Shown here piece after piece: positions 1 to 9,061 of a stretch of DNA of 64,000 bases. The stretch spans positions 186,001 through 250,000 of the forward strand of contig JAJFHZ010000034.1 in assembly GCA_021775355.1 (NCBI GenBank), written 5' to 3'. The position numbers were made by a program, and so were the translations under genes. The stretch's first letter is position 1. The number at the start of each line of letters is the position of its first letter. Source of the stretch: Amylibacter sp. Its GTDB lineage: Bacteria; Pseudomonadota; Alphaproteobacteria; Rhodobacterales; Rhodobacteraceae. Under the pieces are notes generated by a model. The model saw only the letters and a program-made list of their open reading frames with translations, made no database searches and was not told the origin of the DNA.

Positions 1-2
1 CA

Positions 3-413
3 TTTAACGCAAAGATTGAAACGGCCCATGAAAAACCTACGTTTCGGACTGCATGGCGGCACAACCGATGCATCATCCCGGCTACCGGTTACTATGAATG
101 GACGGGACCAAAGGGTAGCAAACAACCGCATTACATAACCGTTGAACAGAATATTCCGGTATTTTTTTTCGCGGGCCTATATTCAACGCTTGGGGGTGGC
201 ACGCAAACCACGACTATTGTGACACAGGATGCCGCACCGGAAATTTCAGAGATTCACCACCGTATGCCCGTGATATTGCCCACTGAGCAAATACAGGATT
301 GGTTGGGTTGTAAAGACGGTGGCTATGGGCAGGGTGGTGGTTTTAAACACCACCCCGTTAAATCATTTGGCATGAAAGATGATGGACCAGATTTGACAAC
401 GCCTTTCGGCTGA
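3..413 (+). CDS. SOS response-associated peptidase (SRAP/YedK-HMCES family), 5' truncated by window edge
   Basis: The reading frame is open from the window edge, so only the last 136 residues are present and the catalytic Cys2 lies outside. SRAP proteins crosslink covalently to abasic sites in single-stranded DNA and shield them during replication. Visible family motifs, in order: FNAKIET (Asn of the active site, residues 1-7 of the fragment), RCIIPATGYYEW with the catalytic Glu, and IHHRMPV with the catalytic His. The C-terminal end is a normal family ending at a TGA stop. It converges on the response regulator at 425. Family assignment is firm; the start cannot be seen. Confidence 0.88.
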   Translation, partial: FNAKIETAHEKPTFRTAWRHNRCIIPATGYYEWTGPKGSKQPHYITVEQNIPVFFFAGLYSTLGGGTQTTTIVTQDAAPEISEIHHRMPVILPTEQIQDWLGCKDGGYGQGGGFKHHPVKSFGMKDDGPDLTTPFG

Positions 414-424
414 AAACCTGCTTG

Positions 425-934
425 CTAGCTCTGTTTTCTGACTGGAACGGGTCTAAGCCCCATGTTTTTTCCGTCCTGTGCAGAGTCCCGCGTTTGATTT
501 TGGCGGGCATTTGAAAGCAACGATACAGAATTATTGTCGTAGGATTGCTTTTTTCTTTTGGAAATCAAATGTTCTGCGATACGCACCCGCGCACCTATCT
601 CTGTCATATTGAACGGTTTGGTGACATAATCAGTTGCCCCGGCCGCGAATGCCTCATCAATATCGGATTTACTTGAAATCGCTGTCAGCATTATGATTGG
701 CGTTTCATTGTAGCTATTGATGGCACGAACCCTTTCGCATAAGTCGACGCCATGAATGAAGGGCATAATAATATCAAAGAAAAAACAATCGTACTTGATA
801 TACCCGTTTTCAATAAGTGTAAGTGCATCTTCTGATGATGAGCATATCGTAACATCACTATACCCAGCTTCTGCTAGATATAATTGAAGTATGGAGAGTG
901 TAAACTCATCATCATCTACGACAAGTATTTTCAT
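425..934 (-). CDS. Single-domain response regulator (REC) with low-complexity tail
   Basis: A CheY-like receiver domain fills residues 1-125. Acidic triad Asp7-Asp9, phosphoacceptor Asp54 (FFFDIIMP), Thr84 and Lys106 (VTKPFN) are all present, so phosphorylation should be possible. No DNA-binding or enzymatic output domain follows; residues 126-169 are a polar, Asn/Gln/Lys-rich tail. An in-frame ATG exists 30 bases upstream (964), but a GAGG ribosome site sits six bases before the ATG at 934, which is chosen. No histidine kinase is adjacent, so the partner is unknown. It may act by protein-protein contact, like CheY or DivK; that is inference. Confidence 0.85.
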   Translation of the reverse strand: MKILVVDDDEFTLSILQLYLAEAGYSDVTICSSSEDALTLIENGYIKYDCFFFDIIMPFIHGVDLCERVRAINSYNETPIIMLTAISSKSDIDEAFAAGATDYVTKPFNMTEIGARVRIAEHLISKRKKQSYDNNSVSLLSNARQNQTRDSAQDGKNMGLRPVPVRKQS

Positions 935-1188
935 TGTATTCCTCAAGACTGCTTCGTTCGACATTTCTTATGTTTAAACACATATTGCTTCTTATATATA
1001 AACAACCTTGGGGTGAAATTTGTTTGAAGTATGACAATTTTAAGATTATCTGTATTTGCAGTAATCAATTGTTAAACATGTCGAATTGAAGAAAAGTCGC
1101 TCTTTGGCTCCGCATTCATAAAGTCATAACAAATATTAGTAAAGTTGCAGCTATATGAAGGTAGGGCACGTCGTGCTTCTTAAAACCT

Positions 1189-1827
1189 TTACCGTTTCAA
1201 TCCTTCTGCATCCAGCATAAAGCCCATATGTTTATCCGCGACTTTCAGGCCACCTTCGCCTTTGTGCCAACTGATCTTGCCGTCGCCATTTGCATCAATA
1301 CCCATAAGGCCCGCTTTGGTCAGTTTCGCCATTTCGACGGCATGAGGTGCGGCTTCGCTTGCTGATGTTGCATCATAAATCGCCTGGGCCTCAACCAAAG
1401 CCAACCGACTACGAGCAACTGCATTGTTTAATGATGATACCACGTGAACCGTATGGGTTTTGACCATGGCGGATGCGTCCGCACTTTTGCTTGCAAGTGT
1501 TATATGTTCAATTGCCCCGTCGGCCGCCTTGATCAGCCCATATCCCATGCCTGGACCACCCGCTTCCAGCGTTGGGTCGATCGCATGGCGCACGTGGCCT
1601 GCATGCATTTTCATTTCACCCAGATCATTTTTGGCTTTTGCGGCATAGTTAGCGTGTGCGGCTGCAACCAATGCCTCTTTCATTGCCGTTGGCAGTAACC
1701 CCCGTTCCGAGGGTGTATCATTCCAACTATTGATCACATGCCCGATATGGGTATGTGCCGCACTACCGGCATATGAACCGGTTGCGATGGCCAGCATCAA
1801 TGCAGCTAGTGTAATAATCTTTTTCAT
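1189..1827 (-). CDS. Secreted His-rich EF-hand protein of unknown function
   Basis: A signal peptide covers residues 1-20 with a probable cut after SYA, so the 212-residue product should be periplasmic or exported. One canonical EF-hand loop, DANGDGKIS (178-186), predicts calcium binding. Three His-rich segments recur through the mature chain: HTHIGH (25-30), HAGHVRH (75-81) and HTVHVV (125-130), set in otherwise helical, Ala-rich sequence. A ribosome site AGAAGAG precedes the ATG. It diverges from the lipoprotein gene at 2013 across about 185 bases. I do not recognise a named family beyond the EF-hand; a metal-binding periplasmic role is inference. Confidence 0.72.
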   Translation of the reverse strand: MKKIITLAALMLAIATGSYAGSAAHTHIGHVINSWNDTPSERGLLPTAMKEALVAAAHANYAAKAKNDLGEMKMHAGHVRHAIDPTLEAGGPGMGYGLIKAADGAIEHITLASKSADASAMVKTHTVHVVSSLNNAVARSRLALVEAQAIYDATSASEAAPHAVEMAKLTKAGLMGIDANGDGKISWHKGEGGLKVADKHMGFMLDAEGLKR

Positions 1828-2012
1828 TATGCCACTCTTCTATATGTAAAATGCAGTAATAATAGATATCCTGCCTTTAGCTTTACATAAATTTGGCATC
1901 TTTAAAAGCACGGCAAACATTATTGTGATATAATCCAATACAAATCAAAGGTTCATTAACATTGAAAACAAATCCTTTATGTAATATTCATGGGTACAAA
2001 TAAGAGGTAAAA

Positions 2013-2231
2013 ATGATTGTCTTAAATAAAACGATTTTATCACCCGTTCTTATTATCATGCTTCTTTCACTATCCGCGTGCAGTGACCCAATCAGGGATT
2101 TCATTGACAAACTTGATCCTGAACCGAAAAGCGCCACAACCACAACCACAACCACAACCACAACCACAACCCCATCGGCAGGACAGACGCCAGATAAAGT
2201 TATAAAAAGCGATGATATACAGGGCGACTAG
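2013..2231 (+). CDS. Small lipoprotein with poly-threonine linker
   Basis: This 72-residue protein has a lipoprotein signal: hydrophobic residues 8-20 and lipobox L20-S21-A22-C23. After the predicted lipid-modified Cys23 comes a short charged segment, then a run of 12 threonines encoded by a perfect hexanucleotide repeat, and an acidic C-terminus. An AGAGG ribosome site precedes the ATG. A perfect TATAAT hexamer lies at 1929-1934, about 80 bases upstream, without a clear -35. Function is unknown. The Thr tract could be a spacer or glycosylation target; that is inference. Confidence 0.7.
   Translation: MIVLNKTILSPVLIIMLLSLSACSDPIRDFIDKLDPEPKSATTTTTTTTTTTTPSAGQTPDKVIKSDDIQGD
2134..2169 (+). 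repeat. Six tandem CCACAA hexamers inside a lipoprotein gene
   Basis: Six perfect copies of CCACAA run head to tail and encode alternating ACA/ACC Thr codons. The unit is a multiple of three, so gain or loss of copies changes the length of the Thr run without shifting the frame. Confidence 0.95.
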
Positions 2232-2236
2232 ATCCG

Positions 2237-2932
2237 CTATTTTCCCAGACTATGGTGTACCATTGCCAGTCTTTTCCCCTGCAAGGCGCATCTGATCGGG
2301 GCTTCCATCGCCGTACCGTCACCTTCTTCCGCTTCTATGAAAGCCGCCAGTTTTTCCGGCCCCGCAATCAACACATGAATGTTGCTTGCCGCAGACAAAA
2401 TAGGTGCCGTCAGGGTCAGACGGGCTTCCGGCTGGCTGTCACTGTTGATTATCATCAAAGGCGGTGCATCCGGTGATAAAGCCGCCTGTAATTCATCGGC
2501 ATCCGGAAACAGGCTGGCGGTGTGCATATCCACCCCCATGCCCAGAACCAACACATCAATGGGGAAATAAGGTTTGTATAGGGCCGTGCCGGCCTTCAAA
2601 GCCTCATCAGGTGCCTGATCGACCGCTGCCATCGGCAAAAGCTGCGCTTTCGCAGATGCGTTCTGGCTAAGATAGTGCTCGACCATACGAAAATTCGATC
2701 GAAACGGATCACTGGGTTGCAAACGTTCATCCGTCAGCAATACAGTCACGTTTTCCCAGTCCATCTCTATCAGGCTGAGCCGCTCCAGAAACGGTGCAGG
2801 CGTGGTGCCGCCCGGAATCGCCAGTGTGGCCTGTCCTTTATCGGTCAAAGTTTCAATCAATTGTTTGGCCACGATTTTAGCCAGCCCCATCATCAGGGTC
2901 TCAAAATCGGGGTAATCCAACAGTACACTCAT
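2237..2932 (-). CDS. pgl: 6-phosphogluconolactonase
   Basis: Hydrolyses 6-phosphogluconolactone to 6-phosphogluconate, the step after glucose-6-phosphate dehydrogenase. The 231 residues show the family signatures AIPGGTTP (38-45), LLTDER (65-70), GMGVDMHTASLFP (131-143) and the SQPEARLTLT segment (166-175). Met136 stands where most relatives have Gly in GMGxDGHTAS. Its ATG overlaps the zwf stop by one base (TAATG), so the two are translationally coupled and co-transcribed. Cytoplasmic. The next gene downstream, the lipoprotein at 2013-2231, is on the opposite strand and ends six bases away. Confidence 0.95.
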   Translation of the reverse strand: MSVLLDYPDFETLMMGLAKIVAKQLIETLTDKGQATLAIPGGTTPAPFLERLSLIEMDWENVTVLLTDERLQPSDPFRSNFRMVEHYLSQNASAKAQLLPMAAVDQAPDEALKAGTALYKPYFPIDVLVLGMGVDMHTASLFPDADELQAALSPDAPPLMIINSDSQPEARLTLTAPILSAASNIHVLIAGPEKLAAFIEAEEGDGTAMEAPIRCALQGKRLAMVHHSLGK

Positions 2933-4383
2933 TATGAAACCTCTCGCCAGCGCCGGCCATCCCTGTGCAACAACATTAAACTGTCATCCGGCCCATTACC
3001 ACCAACATCATAGAGAACCGGTTTCAGCGACTTTTCTTCCCATTGTTTGATGATCCGATCAACCCAACCCCAGGCGGCTTCCACCTCATCACCGCGCATG
3101 AACAGGGTTTGGTTGCCACGGATCACATCCATGATCAGGCGTTCATAGGCATCGGGCATTCCCAGATCGTCGTCGTCCAAATGTTCGGCAAAAGTCATAT
3201 CAAGCGGGACTTCGGTCAGGCGCATCCCCCCAGGCCCCGGCTCTTTGATCGTCATGCTTAAATTGATGCCTTCGTCGGGCTGCAATCGGATCGTCAGAAT
3301 ATTGCCTTTTAAATCGGGGCTATCGGTGAAAATCGAATGCGGCGGGTCTTTGAACACGATGGCAATTTCCGATACGCGGTTGCGCAACTTTTTACCCGTG
3401 CGCAAGTAAAACGGCGCACCGACCCACCGCCAATTCGAAATGTTCACTTTCAATGCAATAAAGCTTTCCGTTGTACTATCGGGATTGCCGCTTTCATCTT
3501 GGTAACTGTCGGCCTTTCCATCAGCACGGTATTGCCCGCGCACGACATCATTCAATTCAATTGTTTCCAATGCTTTGATAACTTTTAGTTTTTCGTCCCT
3601 TACCGATGCCGCATCAAAAGTTGAAGGTGGCTCCATCGCGGTCAAACACAATAATTGCATCAGATGATTTTGCACCATATCACGCATCGCGCCCGATTTG
3701 TCATAATAGGCCCCGCGCCCTTCTACGCCTAGGGATTCAGCCACGGTGATTTGCACATGATCGATATGTTGGGAATTCCACAACGGTTCAAACAGGGCAT
3801 TGGCAAAACGCAAGGCCATCAGGTTTTGAACGGTTTCCTTGCCCAGATAATGATCAATACGGAAAATTTGATCTTCACGAAAACATTTCGCCAAAACCGA
3901 GTTCAACACCTGTGCTGATGCCAAATCACGGCCAAATGGTTTTTCGACAACGATGCGGGTTTTATCATCGGTGATTTTATATTTCATCAACCGTTCGGCC
4001 AATGGTGCAAACAACGACGGGCCAACCGAAAAATAAAACGCGTGAATGACATCTTTACGCAGGCTTTCGGCCAGTTCTTTCCAGCCTTCGTCGCCCAATG
4101 CGTCCAGTTTGATATAGATCAGACGTTCTAGAAACAGTGCGATATTCTTTTCATTGCGTTTTATTGATTTCACGTAGTTTTCAAGGGCTTTCTTGATGAA
4201 GTCTTTAAATTCGGTTTGTGAATAATCCGACCTTGCCGCTGCAATGATACGGGCATTTGGCGGCATTTGACCGGCGCAAAGACGGCGATAAAGCCCCGGC
4301 AGAATTTTACGTGTTGCAAGATCCCCTGTGCCACCAATGATCACCAGATCAAAATCCTCTACAGGAATAGTTTGCGTCGCCAT
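2932..4383 (-). CDS. zwf: Glucose-6-phosphate 1-dehydrogenase
   Basis: Oxidises glucose-6-phosphate to 6-phosphogluconolactone with NAD(P)+, feeding the Entner-Doudoroff and pentose phosphate pathways. At 483 residues it is full length. The N-terminal dinucleotide site reads GGTGDLA (17-23), EKPFG is at 147-151, and the substrate/catalytic signature RIDHYLGKE is at 175-183. The gene leads a two-gene operon with pgl. It diverges from the radical SAM gene at 4553 across about 170 bases, where the promoter must lie; no operator was recognised. edd and eda are not in the window. Confidence 0.97.
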   Translation of the reverse strand: MATQTIPVEDFDLVIIGGTGDLATRKILPGLYRRLCAGQMPPNARIIAAARSDYSQTEFKDFIKKALENYVKSIKRNEKNIALFLERLIYIKLDALGDEGWKELAESLRKDVIHAFYFSVGPSLFAPLAERLMKYKITDDKTRIVVEKPFGRDLASAQVLNSVLAKCFREDQIFRIDHYLGKETVQNLMALRFANALFEPLWNSQHIDHVQITVAESLGVEGRGAYYDKSGAMRDMVQNHLMQLLCLTAMEPPSTFDAASVRDEKLKVIKALETIELNDVVRGQYRADGKADSYQDESGNPDSTTESFIALKVNISNWRWVGAPFYLRTGKKLRNRVSEIAIVFKDPPHSIFTDSPDLKGNILTIRLQPDEGINLSMTIKEPGPGGMRLTEVPLDMTFAEHLDDDDLGMPDAYERLIMDVIRGNQTLFMRGDEVEAAWGWVDRIIKQWEEKSLKPVLYDVGGNGPDDSLMLLHRDGRRWREVS

Positions 4384-4552
4384 CTAACCAGCCTCTTTCT
4401 TTTTTCGAACTATTGCAATTGCTTGACCTGCCTGCAAGGAAAACACACCTGCGTTGCAAATAATCACGAAACTGTGGGGCTGGAACCAATAACCTTTCCT
4501 CAAAGGGCCGAAACGTGTAGCAGAATGTAGAACAGACCGACAGGCTTATGAC

Positions 4553-5515
4553 ATGAACGATCAATCTTTCGATACAAACCAATACGAACTGATCGGCAAG
4601 TTTGAGCATCCCGACATTACCGCCAAGGGCGAAACCCGCGCCAGTGTGCCGCTTATCGCCGCGACCACGCTATGGTTCAACACCGGCACGTTATGCAATA
4701 TCGAATGCCTGAACTGCTACATTGAAAGCTCACCGCAAAACGATGCATTGGTCTATATCACCACGGCAGAGGTGGTGGATTACCTTGACCAGATAAAGCT
4801 GCGCAAATGGCCAACGACCGAGATCGGCTTTACGGGTGGTGAGCCCTTTATGAACCCCGAAATCATCGATATGACGCGCGCTTGCCTTGCCCGCGGGTAT
4901 GAAGTGCTAATCTTGACCAATGCAATGCTGCCGATGATGCGAAAATCGGTAAAGGCGGGGCTGGTGGCATTGCAAGACGAATTTGGCGATAAACTGACTT
5001 TGCGGGTATCGCTGGATCACTTCAAATCTGAATACCATGACAAAGAACGCGGTCACGGGTCATATAACGTCACCCTCAAAGGCATGGAATGGTTGCGCGA
5101 CAACGGTATTAATATGGCCGTTGCCGGTCGTACGGTTTGGGGCGACAGCGATGCCGAAAGCCGCGCAGGCTACAAAGCCCTGTTCGCTGAATATGGCTTT
5201 GATATTAACACGGACAGTGCCAGCGAAACCGTGCTGTTTCCGGAAATGGATGAAGCTGTTGAAGTTCCTGAAATAACAACGGCTTGCTGGGATATCTTAA
5301 ACAAAAAACAAAGCGATGTAATGTGTTCCTCGTCACGTATGGTAGTCAAACGTAAAGGTGATGAAAAACCCGTTGTTCTAGCCTGTACATTACTGCCCTA
5401 CAGCCCCGAATTCGAGTTGGGCGAAACTTTGGCCGAAGCCGAAGGTGCTGTGAAATTAAACCACAAACATTGTGCCAAGTTTTGCGTACTGGGCGGGGCA
5501 AGCTGTTCGGGATAG
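4553..5515 (+). CDS. Radical SAM protein with C-terminal cysteine cluster
   Basis: The 320-residue protein carries the CX3CX2C radical SAM motif at Cys48, Cys52 and Cys55, followed by GGEPF (95-99), which binds the methionyl moiety of SAM. Additional cysteines near the C-terminus (Cys307, Cys311, Cys318, preceded by His306) suggest an auxiliary iron-sulfur cluster like SPASM or twitch domains. The substrate is not recognisable. It converges on the RamA-like gene with a 12-base gap, so it is beside but not in the same operon as the corrinoid genes. A link to corrinoid or one-carbon chemistry is inference from location only. Confidence 0.85.
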   Translation: MNDQSFDTNQYELIGKFEHPDITAKGETRASVPLIAATTLWFNTGTLCNIECLNCYIESSPQNDALVYITTAEVVDYLDQIKLRKWPTTEIGFTGGEPFMNPEIIDMTRACLARGYEVLILTNAMLPMMRKSVKAGLVALQDEFGDKLTLRVSLDHFKSEYHDKERGHGSYNVTLKGMEWLRDNGINMAVAGRTVWGDSDAESRAGYKALFAEYGFDINTDSASETVLFPEMDEAVEVPEITTACWDILNKKQSDVMCSSSRMVVKRKGDEKPVVLACTLLPYSPEFELGETLAEAEGAVKLNHKHCAKFCVLGGASCSG

Positions 5516-5527
5516 TTGTAACAAACC

Positions 5528-7573
5528 TCAACCCCGTCTGCGTCTGCGCCGACCACCGCCGTCGGTGTCGCCGCCCGTATTGAAGTTCACATCGGGCAAG
5601 GTAACGACAGTTTCCAGAATGGGGAATTTTTCGACACTGTTGGGGATGGCGGATGCATTGACGAAATGTTCCTGAAAGCGTGGTTCTATGGCGGTCTCAA
5701 CCTTGTGTATTTTGCGCACGGTTTCTTCGATCTCACTGCGCGCTTCGGTGTTTAAAAGTGCTATGCGGGCGCCCGTACCTGCGGCATTACCCGCAGAGGT
5801 CACTTTATCCAGCGGGCAATCGGGGATCATGCCCAGAACCATTGCGTGTTTCGGGCTAATGTGCGCACCAAACGCGCCTGCCAGTACAATGCGGTCAACC
5901 GTGTCGACCTCAAATTTGTCCATCAACAAACGCGCACCTGAATAAAGTGCGGCTTTCGCCATTTGGATTTCACGGATATCCCTGTTGGTGACGGTGATCT
6001 TGGGGCCGCCGTCAGCCGTGCCGTCATAAACTAAATACGAGTGTGTACGCCCGTCCAGAAAACAACGTTCCGTACCGGCTTGTTCGGGGCTGCCGATCAG
6101 GCCGGGGCCGTCAACAATGCCTGCAATGCGCATTTCGGCGACCATTTCAATGATGCCAGAGCCGCAAATACCGGTGATGCCCGATGACAAGATGCTGTCC
6201 GCAAAGCCGTCTTCATCCGACCACAGATCCGAGCCGATGACGCGAAAGCGGGGTTCTTTTGTGGTGGGATCAATTTCGGCGCGTTCAATAGCACCCGGTG
6301 CGGCACGCTGGCCTGAAGAGATTTGCGCGCCTTCAAAGGCGGGGCCAGTAGGTGAAGAGCAGGCTAAAACCTTGTCTTTATTGCCCAGTTGTATTTCGGC
6401 ATTGGTACCGACATCGACCAAAAGAACAAGGTCTTCGGATTTATCGGGGGCTTCTGACAGGGTGACGGCTGCGGCATCTGCACCTACATGCCCCGCGATG
6501 CAAGGAAGTAGATAAATGCGCGCGGCGGGATGAATGTTCAAATCCAGATTCTTTGCGCGCGTTGAAACGGCATCCGACGTGGCCAACGCAAAGGGGGCCT
6601 GGCCCAACTCGAACGGATCGATGCCCAAAAACAGGTGGTGCATGACGGGATTGCAGACGAAGACTGCATCCATCACAAGGTTTAAATCAATACCTGATGT
6701 GTTTGATATATCTGTGAAAAGTTCTTTAATACCGGTGCGTACGGCCGTAGTCATTTCAGCAGCACCGCCTGCGTTCATCATCGAATAACTGACACGGCTC
6801 ATCAAATCTTCGCCAAAGCGGATTTGCGGGTTCATAATGCCGTTGCTTTCAATCACTTCGCCCGATTGCAAATCACACAGGTGTGCTGCAATCGTGGTCG
6901 AGCCGATATCGACCGCCATGCCGTAAATCGACCCTTCATAATAGCCCGACCAAACATGGGTGATGCGCGGGGAAACATAATCATCGCCCAGATGCACCGC
7001 ACAGGTGACTTTCCATTCGCCTTTGCGCAATTTGGGTTGCAGCGTGGCAAGAACCGAAAAATCGACTTCCAGTTCGGGTAAATCCCAATCGTTACGCAGA
7101 GCTGCTACCAGCCGTTCCAAATCACCCGACGGGTCATGCATGTCGGGTTCGCGCACTTCGACATAAAACAGTTTCGTCGACGGGTTCATGGTGATGTCGC
7201 GGGCTTCGGCGCGTTTGCGCACTACTTGTCTGTGTACCTGACTTTCAGGTGGTACATCGATTACAGCATCGCCTTGCACAGTGGCCTGACAGCCCAGACG
7301 GCGACCATCCAACATGCCGCGTTTGGATTTGTAGCGTTCTTCTACCGCGTTCCAGTCCGACAGCGCATCATCGGCGACAGTCACCCCGTGTTTGGCAAAT
7401 TCGCCATAGGATGGTTGGACCTGACATTTGGAACAAATGCCGCGCCCGCCGCAGACACTGTCCAGATCGACGCCCAGTTTGCGTGCGGCGGTCAGGATAG
7501 GGGTGCCTTTGGGGAAATTTCCGCGTTTGCCGGACGGGGTGAAAATCACCAGTGGGTCGTTGGATTTCGTCAT
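5528..7573 (-). CDS. RamA-like corrinoid activation protein (2Fe-2S ferredoxin plus ASKHA ATPase)
   Basis: Proteins of this family (RamA, RACo) use ATP and a low-potential electron to reduce inactive Co(II) corrinoid proteins to Co(I). Residues 1-105 form a 2Fe-2S ferredoxin domain with Cys41, Cys47, Cys50 and Cys95. An ASKHA ATPase domain follows, starting near VDIGSTT (221-227). The 681-residue length fits the family. The last residues are an unusual Gly-then-Arg tail (GGGRRRRRRG). The methyltransferase at 9062-10120 shares this type of ending. No corrinoid-binding substrate protein lies nearby. The family call is firm; the exact partner is unknown. Confidence 0.9.
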   Translation of the reverse strand: MTKSNDPLVIFTPSGKRGNFPKGTPILTAARKLGVDLDSVCGGRGICSKCQVQPSYGEFAKHGVTVADDALSDWNAVEERYKSKRGMLDGRRLGCQATVQGDAVIDVPPESQVHRQVVRKRAEARDITMNPSTKLFYVEVREPDMHDPSGDLERLVAALRNDWDLPELEVDFSVLATLQPKLRKGEWKVTCAVHLGDDYVSPRITHVWSGYYEGSIYGMAVDIGSTTIAAHLCDLQSGEVIESNGIMNPQIRFGEDLMSRVSYSMMNAGGAAEMTTAVRTGIKELFTDISNTSGIDLNLVMDAVFVCNPVMHHLFLGIDPFELGQAPFALATSDAVSTRAKNLDLNIHPAARIYLLPCIAGHVGADAAAVTLSEAPDKSEDLVLLVDVGTNAEIQLGNKDKVLACSSPTGPAFEGAQISSGQRAAPGAIERAEIDPTTKEPRFRVIGSDLWSDEDGFADSILSSGITGICGSGIIEMVAEMRIAGIVDGPGLIGSPEQAGTERCFLDGRTHSYLVYDGTADGGPKITVTNRDIREIQMAKAALYSGARLLMDKFEVDTVDRIVLAGAFGAHISPKHAMVLGMIPDCPLDKVTSAGNAAGTGARIALLNTEARSEIEETVRKIHKVETAIEPRFQEHFVNASAIPNSVEKFPILETVVTLPDVNFNTGGDTDGGGRRRRRRG

Positions 7574-7711
7574 GTGTCTGCTTCACTGTTTTGCATCTGT
7601 ATTTGATAGCAATATGCAGCAATATACTGAATAGAAAAGCGGTATCTGCGCCTCTTTCAAGTCAGTATTCGGCAAATAAGGCGCAGTTTTCAAAAGTGGG
7701 GCAAAGCGACC

Positions 7712-8203
7712 TTAAGCCGTTTCCGCCAATAAGTTTTCCAGATCCAGACGTTCGGTAATCATTGCCAAATCACCGTCTTGGGTTTTCGGCCAGTCCGATT
7801 TCGGTTTATCCCAATATAATTCGATACCGTTTTGGTCAGGGTCGCTTAAATAAAGCGCTTCGGATACGCCATGATCGGAAGCCCCTTCAATTTTCACGCC
7901 TGCATCTATCAGACGGCGCAAAATGGCGGATAAATCCTTACGGGTCGGATAAAGAATGGCAATATGAAACAGGCCTGCCGCATTTTTGGGCGCGGACGGC
8001 ATATCCAAGCTGTGCCATGTGTTCAAGCCGATGTGGTGATGATAACCGCCTGCGGAAATAAACACGGCATCTTCACCCCGACGTTGGATCACTTCAAAGC
8101 CCAATAGGCCCTGATAAAAGTCCAATGCGCGCTCAATATTTGAAACTTTTAAATGAACGTGCCCGATCGTGGTACCGCCGGGAATTTTATATGGTTGTGT
8201 CAT
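7712..8203 (-). CDS. VOC superfamily (glyoxalase/extradiol dioxygenase-like) protein
   Basis: A 163-residue VOC protein. The first beta-alpha-beta module reads GHVHLKVSNIERALDFYQ (14-31), with a candidate metal His at 15 or 17. A second module carries FHIAILYP and the closing segment DPDQNGIELYWD, whose Glu is the usual last metal ligand. The pattern resembles CatE-type catechol 2,3-dioxygenases more than lactoylglutathione lyase, but substrate cannot be told. A strong AGGAGA ribosome site precedes the ATG. It sits between the corrinoid activator and the methyltransferase on the same strand, yet with gaps of about 100-140 bases, so co-transcription is uncertain. Confidence 0.82.
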   Translation of the reverse strand: MTQPYKIPGGTTIGHVHLKVSNIERALDFYQGLLGFEVIQRRGEDAVFISAGGYHHHIGLNTWHSLDMPSAPKNAAGLFHIAILYPTRKDLSAILRRLIDAGVKIEGASDHGVSEALYLSDPDQNGIELYWDKPKSDWPKTQDGDLAMITERLDLENLLAETA

Positions 8204-8301
8204 TGTGGTCTCCTGAAAATGTACAACCCAAAAAAACCAATTCGGTGGTTGAACACAAGATACGGCATGCGTAATTCAGTGTTGCGGATTTCAGGACGGC
8301 T

Positions 8302-8988
8302 TTAATCACTGCGCAAAAACGCCATCGGATCTATGCCAAACACAAGTATCGCGATGGGGACGGGTGAAACCGCGATCATCAAAAGCACAAATATCCAACA
8401 GGTTGAAAACAATCGCGACAGGCCTGCCACCAACATGATGCCACCACCGCCACCGATCAGTGCGTTGCCTGGAATATTAAGTGTAACCCCGATAAGTGCA
8501 TAGCGACCTTCGATCAGGAAGGGGCGCAACAGACGTGGGATTTTATCTTTCAGCAGATCAAGCCGTTCTTTGCGCGATAAGGGTTGCAGCACACCCAGCA
8601 GATTGCACGCGCGTTTCATGCGTAGATCACGAAATACGGTATGCAAATAGCTGTAGGACAAATATTGCCCTGCCAAGAACGCCAGAAACAAGCCGAGTAC
8701 AGTTGCACCGTAGACCCAGATGACCACATCGGGGCCGCGTAAAATCATCAGGGATAAAGCGATTTCAATGCCCGGTACAAAGGGGATGGAAATCAGTATG
8801 ATATAAGTCAAAAAGACAATACCCATCAGCCCCATCAGTAAGGGGCCGTTTTGTGCCGTTTCAGCCTTATCCATCATCCATGATATCAATTGGTGGACAA
8901 CAAAAACGGCCACAACGATCAAAGCAAGCCGCGCAATAGAACGTATGATTGCAGCAGAATCAATGCGAGTGGTGCTTGTGCCCTTCAT
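8302..8988 (-). CDS. Multi-pass inner-membrane protein, possibly VTT/DedA-like
   Basis: A frame open further upstream would overlap the methyltransferase by 71 bases. The ATG at 8988 is preferred because the encoded protein then begins just before the first hydrophobic helix, although no clear ribosome site precedes it. The 228-residue product has hydrophobic spans near 20-38, 52-70 and 88-106 and two more in the C-terminal half. The segment PFVPGIEIALSL (69-80) resembles the re-entrant loop of VTT (TVP38/DedA) proteins, and a Gly-rich stretch precedes the last helices. Function and family are tentative. It follows the methyltransferase directly on the same strand. Confidence 0.6.
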   Translation of the reverse strand: MKGTSTTRIDSAAIIRSIARLALIVVAVFVVHQLISWMMDKAETAQNGPLLMGLMGIVFLTYIILISIPFVPGIEIALSLMILRGPDVVIWVYGATVLGLFLAFLAGQYLSYSYLHTVFRDLRMKRACNLLGVLQPLSRKERLDLLKDKIPRLLRPFLIEGRYALIGVTLNIPGNALIGGGGGIMLVAGLSRLFSTCWIFVLLMIAVSPVPIAILVFGIDPMAFLRSD

Positions 8989-9061
8989 CGGGATAAAAGG
9001 ACACAAATGGGTGTGGAAAGATAGTGTTATAACACCTATACAACAGATCGTGAGCGAGGTT

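Noticed and set aside
1929..1934. TATAAT as a confirmed promoter for the lipoprotein
   Set aside because: The -10 match is perfect but no -35 element lies at the right distance and the leader would be about 80 bases.
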